Shown one piece after another: positions 34,492-45,059 of a DNA stretch of 64,000 nt. The notes beneath the pieces were generated by a model. The model was not told where the DNA came from. It searched no databases and saw only the letters and a list, made by a program, of their open reading frames with translations. Each line of letters begins with the position of its first letter. Position 1 is the first letter of the stretch. Position numbers and translations under genes: made by a program. Origin of the DNA: Manduca sexta (lineage: Eukaryota; Arthropoda; Insecta; Lepidoptera; Sphingidae); the NCBI RefSeq assembly GCF_014839805.1, contig NC_051136.1, positions 2,480,001 through 2,544,000 on the forward strand, given 5' to 3'.

Positions 34492-36820
34492 AGTATTAGT
34501 TATAGCTTTAAAAATTAGATTAAAATCCCATTACTTCCCATGGCAGCAAATTAACAGTGTAACTGAAGCCTATGTATCCCATCATCAGTTTAAAAAGCAG
34601 TTTCCACTACAGAAGAACGGCCAAGAAACTCTAGTGTTGCTCTCTTCAATCTGTTCAAATGTATAAAGTAGTTATAGTATATAATACAAAAAAGTCACAT
34701 ATAGTTTTTTATTTATTTCATAGCAGCTCAATCATTGGCTTGCAAAATAAAAACAAATCAATTCAATTACGAGTGCACACTAGCTATTCAAGTTTAATTA
34801 GTATTTTGTTGGTCGTAAGAAATATTCTTGCATGATTTACCATGTCGATAATCATAGGAAAGTGTTAACTAAACTTCGTCAGTAAAATGCAGTTCCAGAA
34901 AAATAACTACGGGCGTGAGACGTATCTTACAAACATCATCACAGTTATATCGCACTGCCGAACATTTTACTTTAAAAACCTTTTAATTAACACTAAATAC
35001 AATATTAAGGACCAGTACACAACTGCTGAGTTACTGCTCCTGAGCATATAAATCTATAAGCCGACGAAATACAAAAGTAACACTAATCTATTACTTAAAT
35101 ATATTAACATGAGTACTATCTACTTTACTGTTTAATACTTACTATAAATGTCAAATCAAATTACTTTAAAACCATGCCGTAATACTCGATTTTTCAACCT
35201 TCAGTTTCAACTCCAAATAAAATAACCGCAAATCGTATTACTAATAACCTGAATAAATTTCCACAATTAACCGCACGCGGATGGTTCTACCAAAAATCCG
35301 GTGCAACTAATAAAATCTTTAATTTTACACGGGATAGCCATTACCCGGTGTGAAGCGAAATAATTTTATTTTTAAACCGCTCCGAGCTTCAGTTTTCTTT
35401 TTAATGGCGGATACTTCCGTTTCTGGATCAATGGGTTGGTCATTAGTGGGTCGTGCGGTGCATTTTGGTGGATATTTTGGGGTTGTGTTCGGGAATGGAG
35501 TCATGAGATGCAATTATCATGTTATTTGCGATTCTAAAATTTCGAAATTAAATGAAACTTCAAGCTGTTTTGGTCTAAACTATTTCTATCTACTTACAGA
35601 CTGTCAAACTGATTTAGATACATTTTATTTTATTACAATATTAGAAAATTTTCAAAATTCTCTTTCAGCACTATTCTGTATTCCTATTCTTATCTACTAA
35701 TGGCTTTGGCATTAAATCCGCCTATATACTTATCTGTATAAAGTATTAAATAAAATAAACAAATAAACATTCGAAATGGTAGACCTCACTAAATTCATAC
35801 ATGATTATCACATGCAACTATTAACAGGAACTAGCGTAAGCATCAAAGGCCAAACCTCGCAATCGGCAGGACACAATCAGACCTGGTTAAATAATTACGC
35901 GGACTTAGCAAACCGGCCGCCAGGTGGCGCTGCGGTGAATTAATCGCTGACTAGTGCGGTCCAACTCTACAATCGAGTCATTAGTGCAAACACCTTACGT
36001 TTGAGGACATCCTTTGACGTCAAAACTGTTTAGTGTCTTTGTTTGAAGTGTTATGATGGTTAGAATGGTTGTAGGGTATTTGTTATTCACAAATGTGGTC
36101 ATTGTCAGGTCTACAGGTCATTTGTGGTCATTATCAATGCTTTGGAGGGTAGGTAGAGTCCGAAGCATTATTACTTCACCAAGCGTATATCTGTTCCATG
36201 ATAGAAAGCGAATTTTCAATTTAGAAATGAATTTCAACTAGCTTATTTCGAAACGAAATACGCATAAATATTATTTACCAGATCTGTGAACCGAATTCAG
36301 AATCTCACGATCCACTTCTCAAGCACACATAAAGGGAATATACTTCCTAAAAAATAAAAGACACAATACAGTTCATTTCACATTTTTTTCAAACACTCAG
36401 GTTTGATTCTTGGAAATCAATGGGTCCATTAGCGGAGATCTCTCCCATTTCCTTTGAGGCCGGTCACGAGGCTAATGTAGGGCCGCCCTCAAAAGATTGA
36501 CCCTGTAACGCCATACCGGACTAATGCCGTGGCTCTGAAATATCGCGAATTCTTTTTGCTCGTTCATTTCTTGGACTTCGAGATTTTGTAATATGAACCT
36601 TAAGGCGTTGCATTCTGCGAAACGGCTCGCTATTTTAAGAAGCTATTTACTCGTAATTTATAATACATAATACAGACAAAATAAACATTATATCTTTTGT
36701 AATATATTATCTTTACTTTAGTTGTTTATTAAAAAAAAATGATATTGTTTCGTTAATTTCATAATGGAAATGCCACTTATATTGTTGATTCCGTATATCT
36801 TAAAAGGTTCTACTATATTA
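34492..36820. other. Long non-coding stretch
   Basis: The longest ORF (35350-35700, plus, 116 aa) overlaps a 62-aa minus-strand ORF at 35325-35513. Neither shows a domain or splice context. GC-richer patches lie at 35870-36030 and 36410-36560. Confidence 0.35.
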
Positions 36821-36829
36821 ATTTGCACC

Positions 36830-37531
36830 CAGGGATGTTATGGATATGATATTTCGGATATGGATACGGATATGGATATAGGAATAAAATTATATCGGTT
36901 TCGGATACGGTTACGGATATGTAATTATTTCGGATTATCCGGTAGTTTCGGATAGTTTCGGTTACGGATATTAGATTAAAGTAAAATAAAAAAAAATATT
37001 ATGTAATACAGTAGGGCGACGAATACTAAGTATCGTTCGTCGTCATCGTCGATTATTAATTATCGATGAACTAATTGGGGGACATGGGTGTTAAGAAAAC
37101 CTCTGTGTTTTAATTTAATATGAAGTTTCAGTGAAGTAGTGCCACCTCCTCTCCGTGAAAAGTTTTTATCACACTGTTTAAATTTTGCAAAATTAAGGTG
37201 AACCAAAAAAAAAAAAAAAAAACATGTTAAATTACTTTGGGCGCATATTGTCCTTATAAATGAATTTAGTACGTAACACAAAACTTTTCCTTCACTTTAC
37301 TAAATAAAAAAAAATACTATTTATGAATGAGGCTATGTTGTGATTAAAAATAACAAACAAACTATACAAAATTCACGTAGCACGTGAGCGGTGACATAAA
37401 AACCTGTCGGGACATATTATCCGTAACTTATCCGAAACTTTTATAACGGATACGGTTACGGTTACGGATATATTTTTATTTCGGATATCCGATAGTTTCG
37501 GTTACGGTTACGGAGCTCCATAACATCCCTG
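36830..37531. mobile_element. Non-autonomous hAT-like element, 702 bp, with perfect 8-bp TSD
   Basis: Terminal inverted repeats CAGGGATGTTATGGA (36830-36844) and its exact complement (37517-37531) are flanked on both sides by TTTGCACC (36822-36829 and 37532-37539). Subterminal regions are rich in 'ggatacgg', 'ggttacgg' and 'ggatatgg' repeats, as in many hAT elements. The interior keeps a BED-zinc-finger remnant but no transposase catalytic domain. Confidence 0.9.
37105..37190 (-). pseudogene. BED-type zinc-finger remnant of a hAT transposase
   Basis: Minus-strand ORF 37281-37060 contains AKFKQCDKNFSRR then TTSLKLHIKLKH. This fits the BED finger C-x2-C...H-x4-H, except that the first Cys position is Phe. 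An A18 run upstream (about 37205-37224) and the loss of the catalytic region show it is decayed. Confidence 0.65.
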
Positions 37532-37744
37532 TTTGCACCCAACACCGTTAGATAGATAATTTATAAAGAACATTTTAGTAGTTTAAAATTTTCAAAAAGA
37601 CCTAAACTTGTTTTTTAAAGCAATTAATTCTGAATTTTTGCATATTTCTCCTTAACCGTTCTCAGTAAATGTATCGTACGAATGGTCAAGGCAATTTGCT
37701 TGGAGGAGAGACTTTATGAGTGGATAATGTATTGCATTATTTAT

Positions 37745-37901
37745 GTAATATGTTATAATCTCTAGAACTACTGAATCCATTTCGAAAAAATTTTTCACTA
37801 ACGGGAAATACTCCTTAGTGCTATAGGCTGTTTTATATCTCTAGAAAATATTATTGGTAGAAAAACTTTATCACGCTGACGGAGCCGCAGGCAAAAGTTA
37901 G
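37745..37901 (+). mobile_element. Helitron 3' part, diverged
   Basis: 'aactactgaatccatttcg', 'tgctataggctgtttta' and 3' 'cgctgacggagccgcaggcaaaagTTAG' followed by T. One base off the CTAG end, and the 5' end is not recognisable. Confidence 0.6.
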
Positions 37902-38202
37902 TTAACTATAAACATTAATAATACGAGTAGTATTAGTAATTAAGTGAGACAAAGGTCCTTAGTTGATTTTTTTCATTGCGGCAGGGAAAAGTGGTCTCAC
38001 CACACTTGATGGTAAGTGAAGATATACCTAAAAATGTGTCGCCCGGTCATCGATATACATGCCTGGACAGTCGGTACGGTTATGCTAGCCTGTTAAACTG
38101 CTTCTTCACACTTCAAAGACCTTACGAAATGATTTATTTATTGTTTATCAATTATTGTTCAATTTGGTGAAGAAAACAATGTAAAAAAACCTATAGACTT
38201 GA

Positions 38203-38262
38203 GCATTATCATCATCATTAACCGCAGGGTGTCCACTGCTGAAGATGGCACCCCCCAACTAA
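38203..38262 (-). repeat. RTE-type LINE C-terminal stub
   Basis: Minus strand reads GCHLQQWTPCG-stop followed by (atg)n. Heavily diverged. Confidence 0.45.
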
Positions 38263-38407
38263 GTAATCTAGGAATGAATTTCAAAAGTATGAGAAATCTA
38301 CCAGCTTGCATTACATCAGCTTGGTTGACTAACACTTAAACTTCGTACAATATATACAATGCTGGTATTATTATATTGTTAGGAACTGAAGTATTTTTAT
38401 TAAAATA

Positions 38408-38449
38408 AAAAGAAATACCTCTAACTGTATAGTTAGAGGTATTTCTTTT
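38408..38449. other. Perfect hairpin, 19-bp stem, 4-nt loop
   Basis: 'aaaagaaatacctctaact', loop gtat, then the exact complement. No transposon ends or coding context identified around it. Confidence 0.85.
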
Positions 38450-38592
38450 ATATCTATATATATTTTCACAAATATTACACAAACAAAACAACCAGTTCAA
38501 CTGTTAATGAATAACTCCTTGCTGCCAGTTGCTAATTGCTGTGAAACGTTCAGTGTCTTATAGCAAAACGTGTCTCACATAAAATAATTTAA

Positions 38593-38897
38593 TTATAATA
38601 TCAGCCCTGTATCACTGCGGGGCACAAGTCGCCTCTACTACTGAGAGAAATTAGGCTTTAATCCACCACGCTGGCCTAGTGCGGATTGGTAGACTTCACA
38701 CACCTTCAAAATTCCTATAGAGAATTTCTCAGGAATGCAGGTTTCCTCACGATGTTTTCCTTTACCGTTAAAGCAAGCGATAATTCACAAAGAATATACA
38801 TAATCTTAGAAAAGTCAGAGGTGTATGTCCTTGGGATTTGAACCTGCGTACATTCGTCTCGGCAGTCCGTTCCACACCCAACTAGGCTATCGCCGCT
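38593..38897 (-). repeat. SINE family A, full-length copy
   Basis: Reversed full copy with tail ('aatatcagccctgta'), body ('gcaggtttcctcacgatgttttcct') and head ('ttgaacctgcgtacattcgtctcggcagtccgttcc', 'actaggctatcgccgct'). Confidence 0.85.
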
Positions 38898-39315
38898 TGT
38901 GTCACAAATACCCTCACAAAAATATTTATTCTAATATATTATTAGAAGTAACACCATGGACTTAATAAGATAGTGGAATAGTGGAATCATCAAATCTGTT
39001 TCTCAAATAGTAATACATATCGCATATCGAAAGACAGTAGAAATGGAATTTGACCTACTCAGACATATGCTCATATACAAAAATTGTTGTATGAAAATGA
39101 TTCATAACCTTTTATTATTAGGTCGTAAATATCTCTTAAAGACTCGGTAAAGCTTTTTGCCTTATAAATCTTGAGGGAAAATCCTAGATCAAAAGTCAAA
39201 GGCTTTACCTAAGTCTTTGTAGAAAAATTACTACTATCAGTCTGTTTATCACAGTGACTAACTAAATTGTAGATATATTTTGTATTTTTCATTATGGTCT
39301 TATAGTGGCACTAGG

Positions 39316-39607
39316 CGTTAATAGTTTTGAATGACGAGGCGATCTTAGTGTTCGCCCGATAATAAACGATACAACCGCCCATAAACAGAAGAAACATCAA
39401 CCAACACCTTGAATTAGAAAGTATTGTTTGTTATTCCACTGCGCTCGCCATCCTGAGACATGAGATGTTAAGACTTATTATATCCAGCAGTTACACTGGC
39501 TACAATGTCCTTCAAATAGTGACTTTGCACTGCTGCTTGGCGGCAGAAATAGATATTGTGGCAGTATCTATCCAGGCGGACTGTTACATATGAGACACCA
39601 CTAGTAA
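39316..39607 (+). repeat. Dispersed repeat family C, copy 3
   Basis: 'tttgaatgacgaggcgatc', 'actgcgctcgccatcctgagacatgagatgttaag', 'cttggcggcagaaatagatattg' and 'gacaccactagtaaa'. Contains a ~15-bp deletion around 'ttcaaatagtga'. Confidence 0.8.
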
Positions 39608-40219
39608 AATAATGTAGCTTTTGTAAATCATTCTGGAATTTTGCGCGCCACTTCTTTTTTAATGTAAATAGACTCTATATTCATCCTACATTAATATTAA
39701 CTGTCCGTCATTTAATATTTTCAGAGATTTATCAACCATCGTTTTAAAGAACAGCAAAATAATCACGACTTCCACATTTATTATATTTAGTAGGATGAAA
39801 ATGAAATCTTATATTACGAATTTCGTATTTCAGGTAAAACAACGCGTATAAATACGAGATAAGCAATCTTCTTTACATATTTACGAAATACATTTACCTG
39901 TATTCTCAAGGTATATTTAGTTACATGAATAAATTATGTACTATTCCTATATTTCATTATGAAATTTATGTTACAATAAAATAAAAGAACCATACGTTCT
40001 CAGTAAAGCTTTTTACAGATATTTTAATATATTCTTTTATTATACGGACACAGATAGCGATATGGTTAATAAAATGATAATGAGTACACTTAATACACAC
40101 ATATTTCTGATCCCGCGTCTGATGTGCCGTAAACCCCACGAGCAGCTTTCGATCACTTTTCACAAGAAGGTATGTCATATAAATGATCTGAGTGGTGATG
40201 ACTGCCAAAGATTTGTAGT
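39608..40219. other. AT-rich non-coding stretch
   Basis: ORFs 39966-40316 (minus) and 40062-40289 (plus) overlap and run into family D. Neither is a gene. Confidence 0.4.
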
Positions 40220-40482
40220 TTTTTTTTTTATACGAGCACGGAAAAGCGAACCCCCTGCACCATATGGTAAGTGGAGTGGGGTCCAATAGAATGTCGATTG
40301 ACGAGAGTTTGGTCACCCCTCCGGAGTCGACACAATTATGCCGGCCTGTTGGAACCGGATATACACAGGATGATCCCGGAACCCGACATAGTTACGTGAG
40401 CCATTATGGCGGGTTGTAACGCCTTGTGTACAGTGGTCGGTATCCGGGCGGATATCAAATATATCCTACCACCAGTAAAACC
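40220..40482 (+). repeat. Dispersed repeat family D, best full-length copy
   Basis: 'tatacgagcacggaaaagcgaacccc', 'gtaagtggagtggggtccaatagaatgtcga', 'acaattatgccggcctgttggaaccggatatacacagg', 'taacgccttgtgtacagtggtcggtatccggg' and 'atatcctaccaccagtaaa'. No coding capacity. Confidence 0.82.
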
Positions 40483-40572
40483 TCTCCTAAAACAATCCTG
40501 GGAGAAAAGTTAGTCTTTGCCCTTCTTACAATAAAGTACAGGTAACGGCGGCTAAGCCACCTAGTAGAAACC

Positions 40573-40698
40573 AACTTTTTTTTCATTGCCTTAATAGGCA
40601 AACGAGCAAGCGATCCGCCTGATGGAATGCATCATCGGCCGTCCACGGACTTTGCAATGTCAGAGGCACAGCCAAACCCTTGCCTATCGGGAGGTGAC
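40573..40698 (+). repeat. Dispersed repeat family E, copy 2
   Basis: 'attgccttaataggcaaacgagcaagcgatccgcctgatgg' and 'ggactttgcaatgtcagaggcacagcc'. Same order as 11560-11700. Confidence 0.7.
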
Positions 40699-40699
40699 C

Positions 40700-41464
40700 A
40701 CTATTTTAAGGCTCGTTTATCGACGAACAAGTCAAAACACTCGAATAACACCACACAAAAAGGAGCGATGAAACATTTAAAAGAAAGAATATTTATGGAT
40801 ACACAAGCATTAGAGTTGAAGCAACGATTAGACCTTGGATAAACTCCTAAGAAACAGTTTGTGTTTGTATGAATGAATTAATCCTTCCGAGCCGAATTTC
40901 GGCCATGGCGGCCAATCTCAATGGATATCAGTCAGATACGCAGGATATATTATAGTGCATAAGTGTGTGCGCAATACACAGGTGCACTCTCTGTTATTCA
41001 CTCTAATAATCCGTTGAGACGACGTGGTGTGTTTGTATAATAATGCTATGTTGTAAAGTTTGGAAGATATCTCCCATAGCAATATGATTGCCATTTGTTT
41101 TTCTTTTATTTAAGCCTATTCTTTATGGTATATTTTTCATGTGTTGGATCTACAATAAAGGGTTTAAAAGAAATATGTGTTTACTACTAGGTAAACCAAG
41201 AAATAGAAGCTCAATATAGTTTTTCTACCTTAAGTATCCGTCACCGATCAATCGTAAGGCGAGGAACGAATCACTGTGATGGATGATTCCATTCGCGATT
41301 GTTGCTTGCTCATTCTGCGTGCCGTACTTTGTTTAATACGTTGTTGGTATGTACTAAAAAAACATCTTGTCTTTGACCTACTCCTGTGGGGCCGGTGCGA
41401 TTCTCCACAGTATTTTGGACTTGGAAATTGTCTGTAATTATATCCAATCTGACAACCCAGCTCA
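40700..41464. other. Non-coding stretch
   Basis: No gene. Chance minus-strand ORFs (41248-41516) run into a family D repeat. Confidence 0.35.
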
Positions 41465-41680
41465 GAAGCGGTCCAACAGGCCTGCATAATTGTGTCGACT
41501 GTCGAGGGGTAATCATCTCTCGGTAGTCGACATTCTATTAGACCCTACTCCAGTTACTGTATCGATTAGCCACTGGGGTTGGATTACCACTAGGTAATCA
41601 TCTCTCGTCAGTCGACATTCTCTTGGACCACATTCCACTTACCATCGGGTGTAGTGGGGTCACTTTGCTGAGCCCATATT
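41465..41680 (-). repeat. Dispersed repeat family D with internal ~90-bp duplication
   Basis: 'gtaatcatctctcg' and 'agtcgacattct' occur twice (about 41507 and 41596) before 'ccacttaccatcgggtgtagtggggtcacttt'. The 3' part of the family is absent. Confidence 0.7.
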
Positions 41681-41689
41681 AAAAGACTC

Positions 41690-41768
41690 AAGCCATATGA
41701 ACGGAGCGACATAGTCGTGAAATAACGACCAAGCTCCTTAAATAAAGATAAAAAAAAGCCATATGAAC
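41690..41768 (+). mobile_element. 5'-truncated LINE stub with 13-bp target duplication
   Basis: AAGCCATATGAAC at 41690-41702 and 41756-41768 flanks a 53-bp insert (41703-41755) that ends taaataaagataaaaaa, an A-rich tail. This is the hallmark of target-primed reverse transcription. Confidence 0.82.
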
Positions 41769-41810
41769 TAAATTACAAAGATATTCATATTCTAGAAACT
41801 CTAGGTAATC

Positions 41811-41928
41811 AGCTCTTGTCTCTTGACGTTCTATCTGAATCCTAAGATACTCCATAACTGGAGTAATCCAGATAGAATGGTTACCATCAGGTGTAGTGCG
41901 GTCACTTTGCAGAACTTGTATAAAAACA
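41811..41928 (-). repeat. Dispersed repeat family D, degraded copy
   Basis: 'ggtaatcagctcttgtctcttgacgttctatct' and 'ttaccatcaggtgtagtgcggtcactttgc' retain family order around a small inverted insertion ('ccataactggagtaatcc'). Confidence 0.55.
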
Positions 41929-42229
41929 CTAAACCAGCATCATATTTATATTTTCGATATCTTATGAAAAAATGCGAATAATATATTTCATTCGATGTCG
42001 TGATAAATGGAATGCGATCGCATTTACACGCTTAGACGATGTTTTACCGCGCGACAAATTCCCGCCATATCTTATGATGCCAGCATTACTTTATTATTGA
42101 TTCCGACACGACGTCAAGCTGAGATTGATTGATATACGGGCTGAGGTGAGTATATTCGTTTGTAATCTTTAAGTACTAAAAAAGCAGATGCTTTTTAGTA
42201 CTCAAAGAGAGATCTCTTTGAAAGCACTT

Positions 42230-42441
42230 GAGAGGTGATACTAGTTGGATTTTTATTAACCTATGGACTCCAAAACTATTAGAGCGATTTTACTGAAATG
42301 TTTAGATAATTTTAAGATCATTTCAGATTCAGATTAACTCAGTAGATGATTTTGTGAGCTTTAGTAGCAATCGAACCACTAGACGTCATCTGTCTATAGA
42401 TTTAAATAAGGCTACCCATACGAAGCCAGGGCGGATGCTAG
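42230..42441 (+). mobile_element. Probable Helitron of the 'gaagcc..gcgg..gCTAG' group
   Basis: 3' 'catacgaagccagggcggatgCTAG' followed by T resembles the end at 49397-49400. 5' end not determined. It is followed 4 bp later by a second Helitron. Confidence 0.5.
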
Positions 42442-42445
42442 TCTA

Positions 42446-42670
42446 TCTATACATATTATTATAAAACTAAGTCCTCTTTTCAGTCTGTCTGTATGTTAAC
42501 TATTTTATCAAAATCTACTGAGCGGATTTTTATGATATTTGGTATGGATTTTAAGTTTAAGTTTAAGACCCTGGGAGGTTATAAGTTACTTTTTATGCCG
42601 GGAAAATGTATAGCGGGCCTTTTATCCCGGAAAACTCCTTCACACGGGCGATGCCGCGAGCAAAAACTAG
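42446..42670 (+). mobile_element. Helitron, non-autonomous
   Basis: 5' A|TCTATACATATTATTATAAA, interior 'aatctactgagcggatttttatgatatttgg' and 'gggaggttataagttac', and 3' 'gggcgatgccgcgagcaaaaaCTAG' followed by T. Both ends present. Confidence 0.85.
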
Positions 42671-42774
42671 TAATGTTACATAGAAGTAAACTCTATGTAT
42701 GGATGTAGAGGAATATTTCTAAAACTACTGATTCGATTCTCTTATAAGCCACTATTCCTTACTGATTCCATTTT

Positions 42775-42960
42775 TTTATTTTTTTTTTATGATATGGGTC
42801 AACGAGCATAGGGTTCACCTGATGGTAAGCAATCACCGCCCATGAACATCTACAATACCAGGAGGCATAGAAATGCTTGGTCTGCCTTGTAGGGAATTCG
42901 CTCTTTTTTGAAGATGCCATCGTATCTGTCCGGTAATAGGCACCTACCCTGTATCCTATA
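42775..42960 (+). repeat. Dispersed repeat family E-like copy
   Basis: 'gtcaacgagcatagggttcacctgatggtaagcaatcaccgcccatgaacatctacaataccagg' and 'ggaattcgctctttttt'. The usual order in this widespread lepidopteran repeat. Confidence 0.65.
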
Positions 42961-44650
42961 AACTTAATTCCCGTGATACAGACACAGAAGCGAGCAAGAA
43001 CTAGTTCTTGCCAACGCGGTGACTATGTCAACCCAGACCACACTTAGCAAATTGGATCCCAGGTCCCCTAAATTGTAGCTAACGTATCATCAAGTAGTAA
43101 ATAACCTACGGCCGGCGACAGATAAAAAAGAATAAGTTGGAATGAGAAAAGTTCCATTTGGTTATGAAATGGAAAGATCACGGCTATCGCGGCGCATACT
43201 ACTTTTTGAGTTATGTCCGACCTTCTGTAATTGTCTTTTACGGTGTGATTCTGTCTGCAAATGGATATCACGTTTCGATATCGCTTCGATAATAAACTAA
43301 GTTCGTTAAAATCGTTTTAAACGATATAAGGTCGTAAATTTATAATGTGAGTTTTGGAATCGGACAAATTATTCCATTATTGCTACTATCATTCAGTTGT
43401 GGAAGGTAGTGATCGAACAATATTTTGTTAAATCACTAGATGATTTTTGATTAAATTTAGTACATGAATAGTCCAAGTATTGGATTAACATAAAGAGTCT
43501 ACTTGCCAATTTTTCTCCAAAAAAATTATTGCGTGATTTTTATTCTAGCTTGAAATCGGTTCTGTGGCTCTTATTTGACGCTTCACAATCAACAGAAACG
43601 GAAAACAAATACTGGTTGAAATTACTCACTGTATTTAAAATATCGTTTTAATATCGTTCAGTAAATCGTCATAAAACATTATCCCTATTAAATTTAGAAT
43701 AATCCTGCACTTAAAATTATAACCGTCTTATGCATTAAGGAATTAAAATTCGCCCAGAGAATCCCGGCCAAGTTGCGTATAAATAAGAGATCTCGTTTGC
43801 AATTTGCGAATTGCGAAATTCTTTACTTAATTATGTTATCGCTTGTGTACTTTGTTATATCTTTTAAGTAATAGGGTGTAGGAAAGGATACAAACGTATT
43901 CTTTAATCCAAAGAATCTTTATTACAGCTGGTATTGTAAAGCGGTAGACTATCAGTCTTACTTATAAACTTGTTTTAGCGTTAAGAGATGATTAAGAATA
44001 GTTTAAATTGCATCAAAAACATCACTGGTTTCCTAGTTTAAACCTTATTAAGAGGCAAGATGGCGAGTTTTGTCTTACAGCTCATCGAGTAAATTTGTCT
44101 TTAACTAAGCATAGCTTTGCGATTTTTTTATAAGTAAGACTATAATAGTTAGCAGACTGAAATTTGTAACTGTATAGCTGTATGAATATAATCAAGATCA
44201 AGCACTGACAATAAAAACCTAATATCATTATGACCTGAATTCGAACCCAAGACATTAAAGCGAAAGTCAATACAACTACGCCATCTAGTTAAAATAAAGA
44301 TTGTATAAGCTGGATATTTAATTGCTACACAAGACAAAATCTCCTCAGACCTAGAAGGGTTTTAATGACCATCATTCTAAAATAACGCAGTTCCATTCAA
44401 CCAGACTTCATTAAGGCGACATCATTCGGGATGACAGAAAAAAACATGGATTTTCCGCTAGCTCTTTGTGAGTCAAGAACCGATGCTTGACCCTTGTTAG
44501 GAGACAAAGGAACCCTTTCCTTTGCTGTTGATTTAAAGACACCCACTAATACTTACCTTTGTATCTGATTGCGGATGTAATGCGAGCGTTTATAGGAAAT
44601 GTGTAGTCATTTATTGGGACTTTTTGAATTTTTTTCAGAGAGATTATTAA
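42961..44650. other. Non-coding stretch with one SINE-head fragment
   Basis: No gene. A reversed tRNA-like head is at 44225-44290 ('gaattcgaacccaagaca', 'acaactacgccatct'). Confidence 0.35.
44225..44290 (-). repeat. tRNA-like SINE head fragment
   Basis: Reversed box B 'gaattcgaaccca' and head 'caactacgccatctag', similar to the head of SINE family B. Confidence 0.45.
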
Positions 44651-44653
44651 TGC

Positions 44654-44799
44654 AACAAAATAAAACTATGATGACATATTTTGATGTCTCTTACGCTCAT
44701 AAATAATATAATAATTATATATTATTTATATTATAATATGAATACAACAAAATAAAATTATGATGCCAGATTTTGAGGTCTCTTACGCTCATAAATGGG
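44654..44799 (+). repeat. Direct duplication, two ~51-bp copies 94 bp apart
   Basis: 'caacaaaataaaa(c/t)tatgatg' through 'gtctcttacgctcataaat' occurs at 44654 and 44748, separated by an AT palindrome. Confidence 0.8.
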
Positions 44800-44950
44800 T
44801 ACCTAAACCGCAATGAAATGTAATGAATGTCAGTGTTTTTGTATATTTATTAACTTCATTATTGTTTTATAAAATAATTTAATTAGGTTGACTGACTTGA
44901 GTTTATAAGTAACGAACGAAGCGAAATACATCATACATACGATATACATC

Positions 44951-45042
44951 AGCCATATAAAGTCCACTGCTGAACATAGACCTTCCCCAAAAATTTCTAG
45001 ACGGACCTGTCGAAAGCGGACTGCATCCAGCGTATTTCTGCA
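44951..45042 (-). pseudogene. RTE-type LINE C-terminal stub
   Basis: Minus strand reads WMQSAFDRSV, stop, KFLGKVYVQQWTLYG-stop. An in-frame stop shows decay. Confidence 0.65.
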
Positions 45043-45059
45043 ACCTCTATCAAGCGAAA

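Noticed and set aside
37972..38095. Possible family D copy
   Set aside because: It shares only 'ttgatggtaagtg' and 'atgctagcctgtt' with the family. Too weak to annotate.
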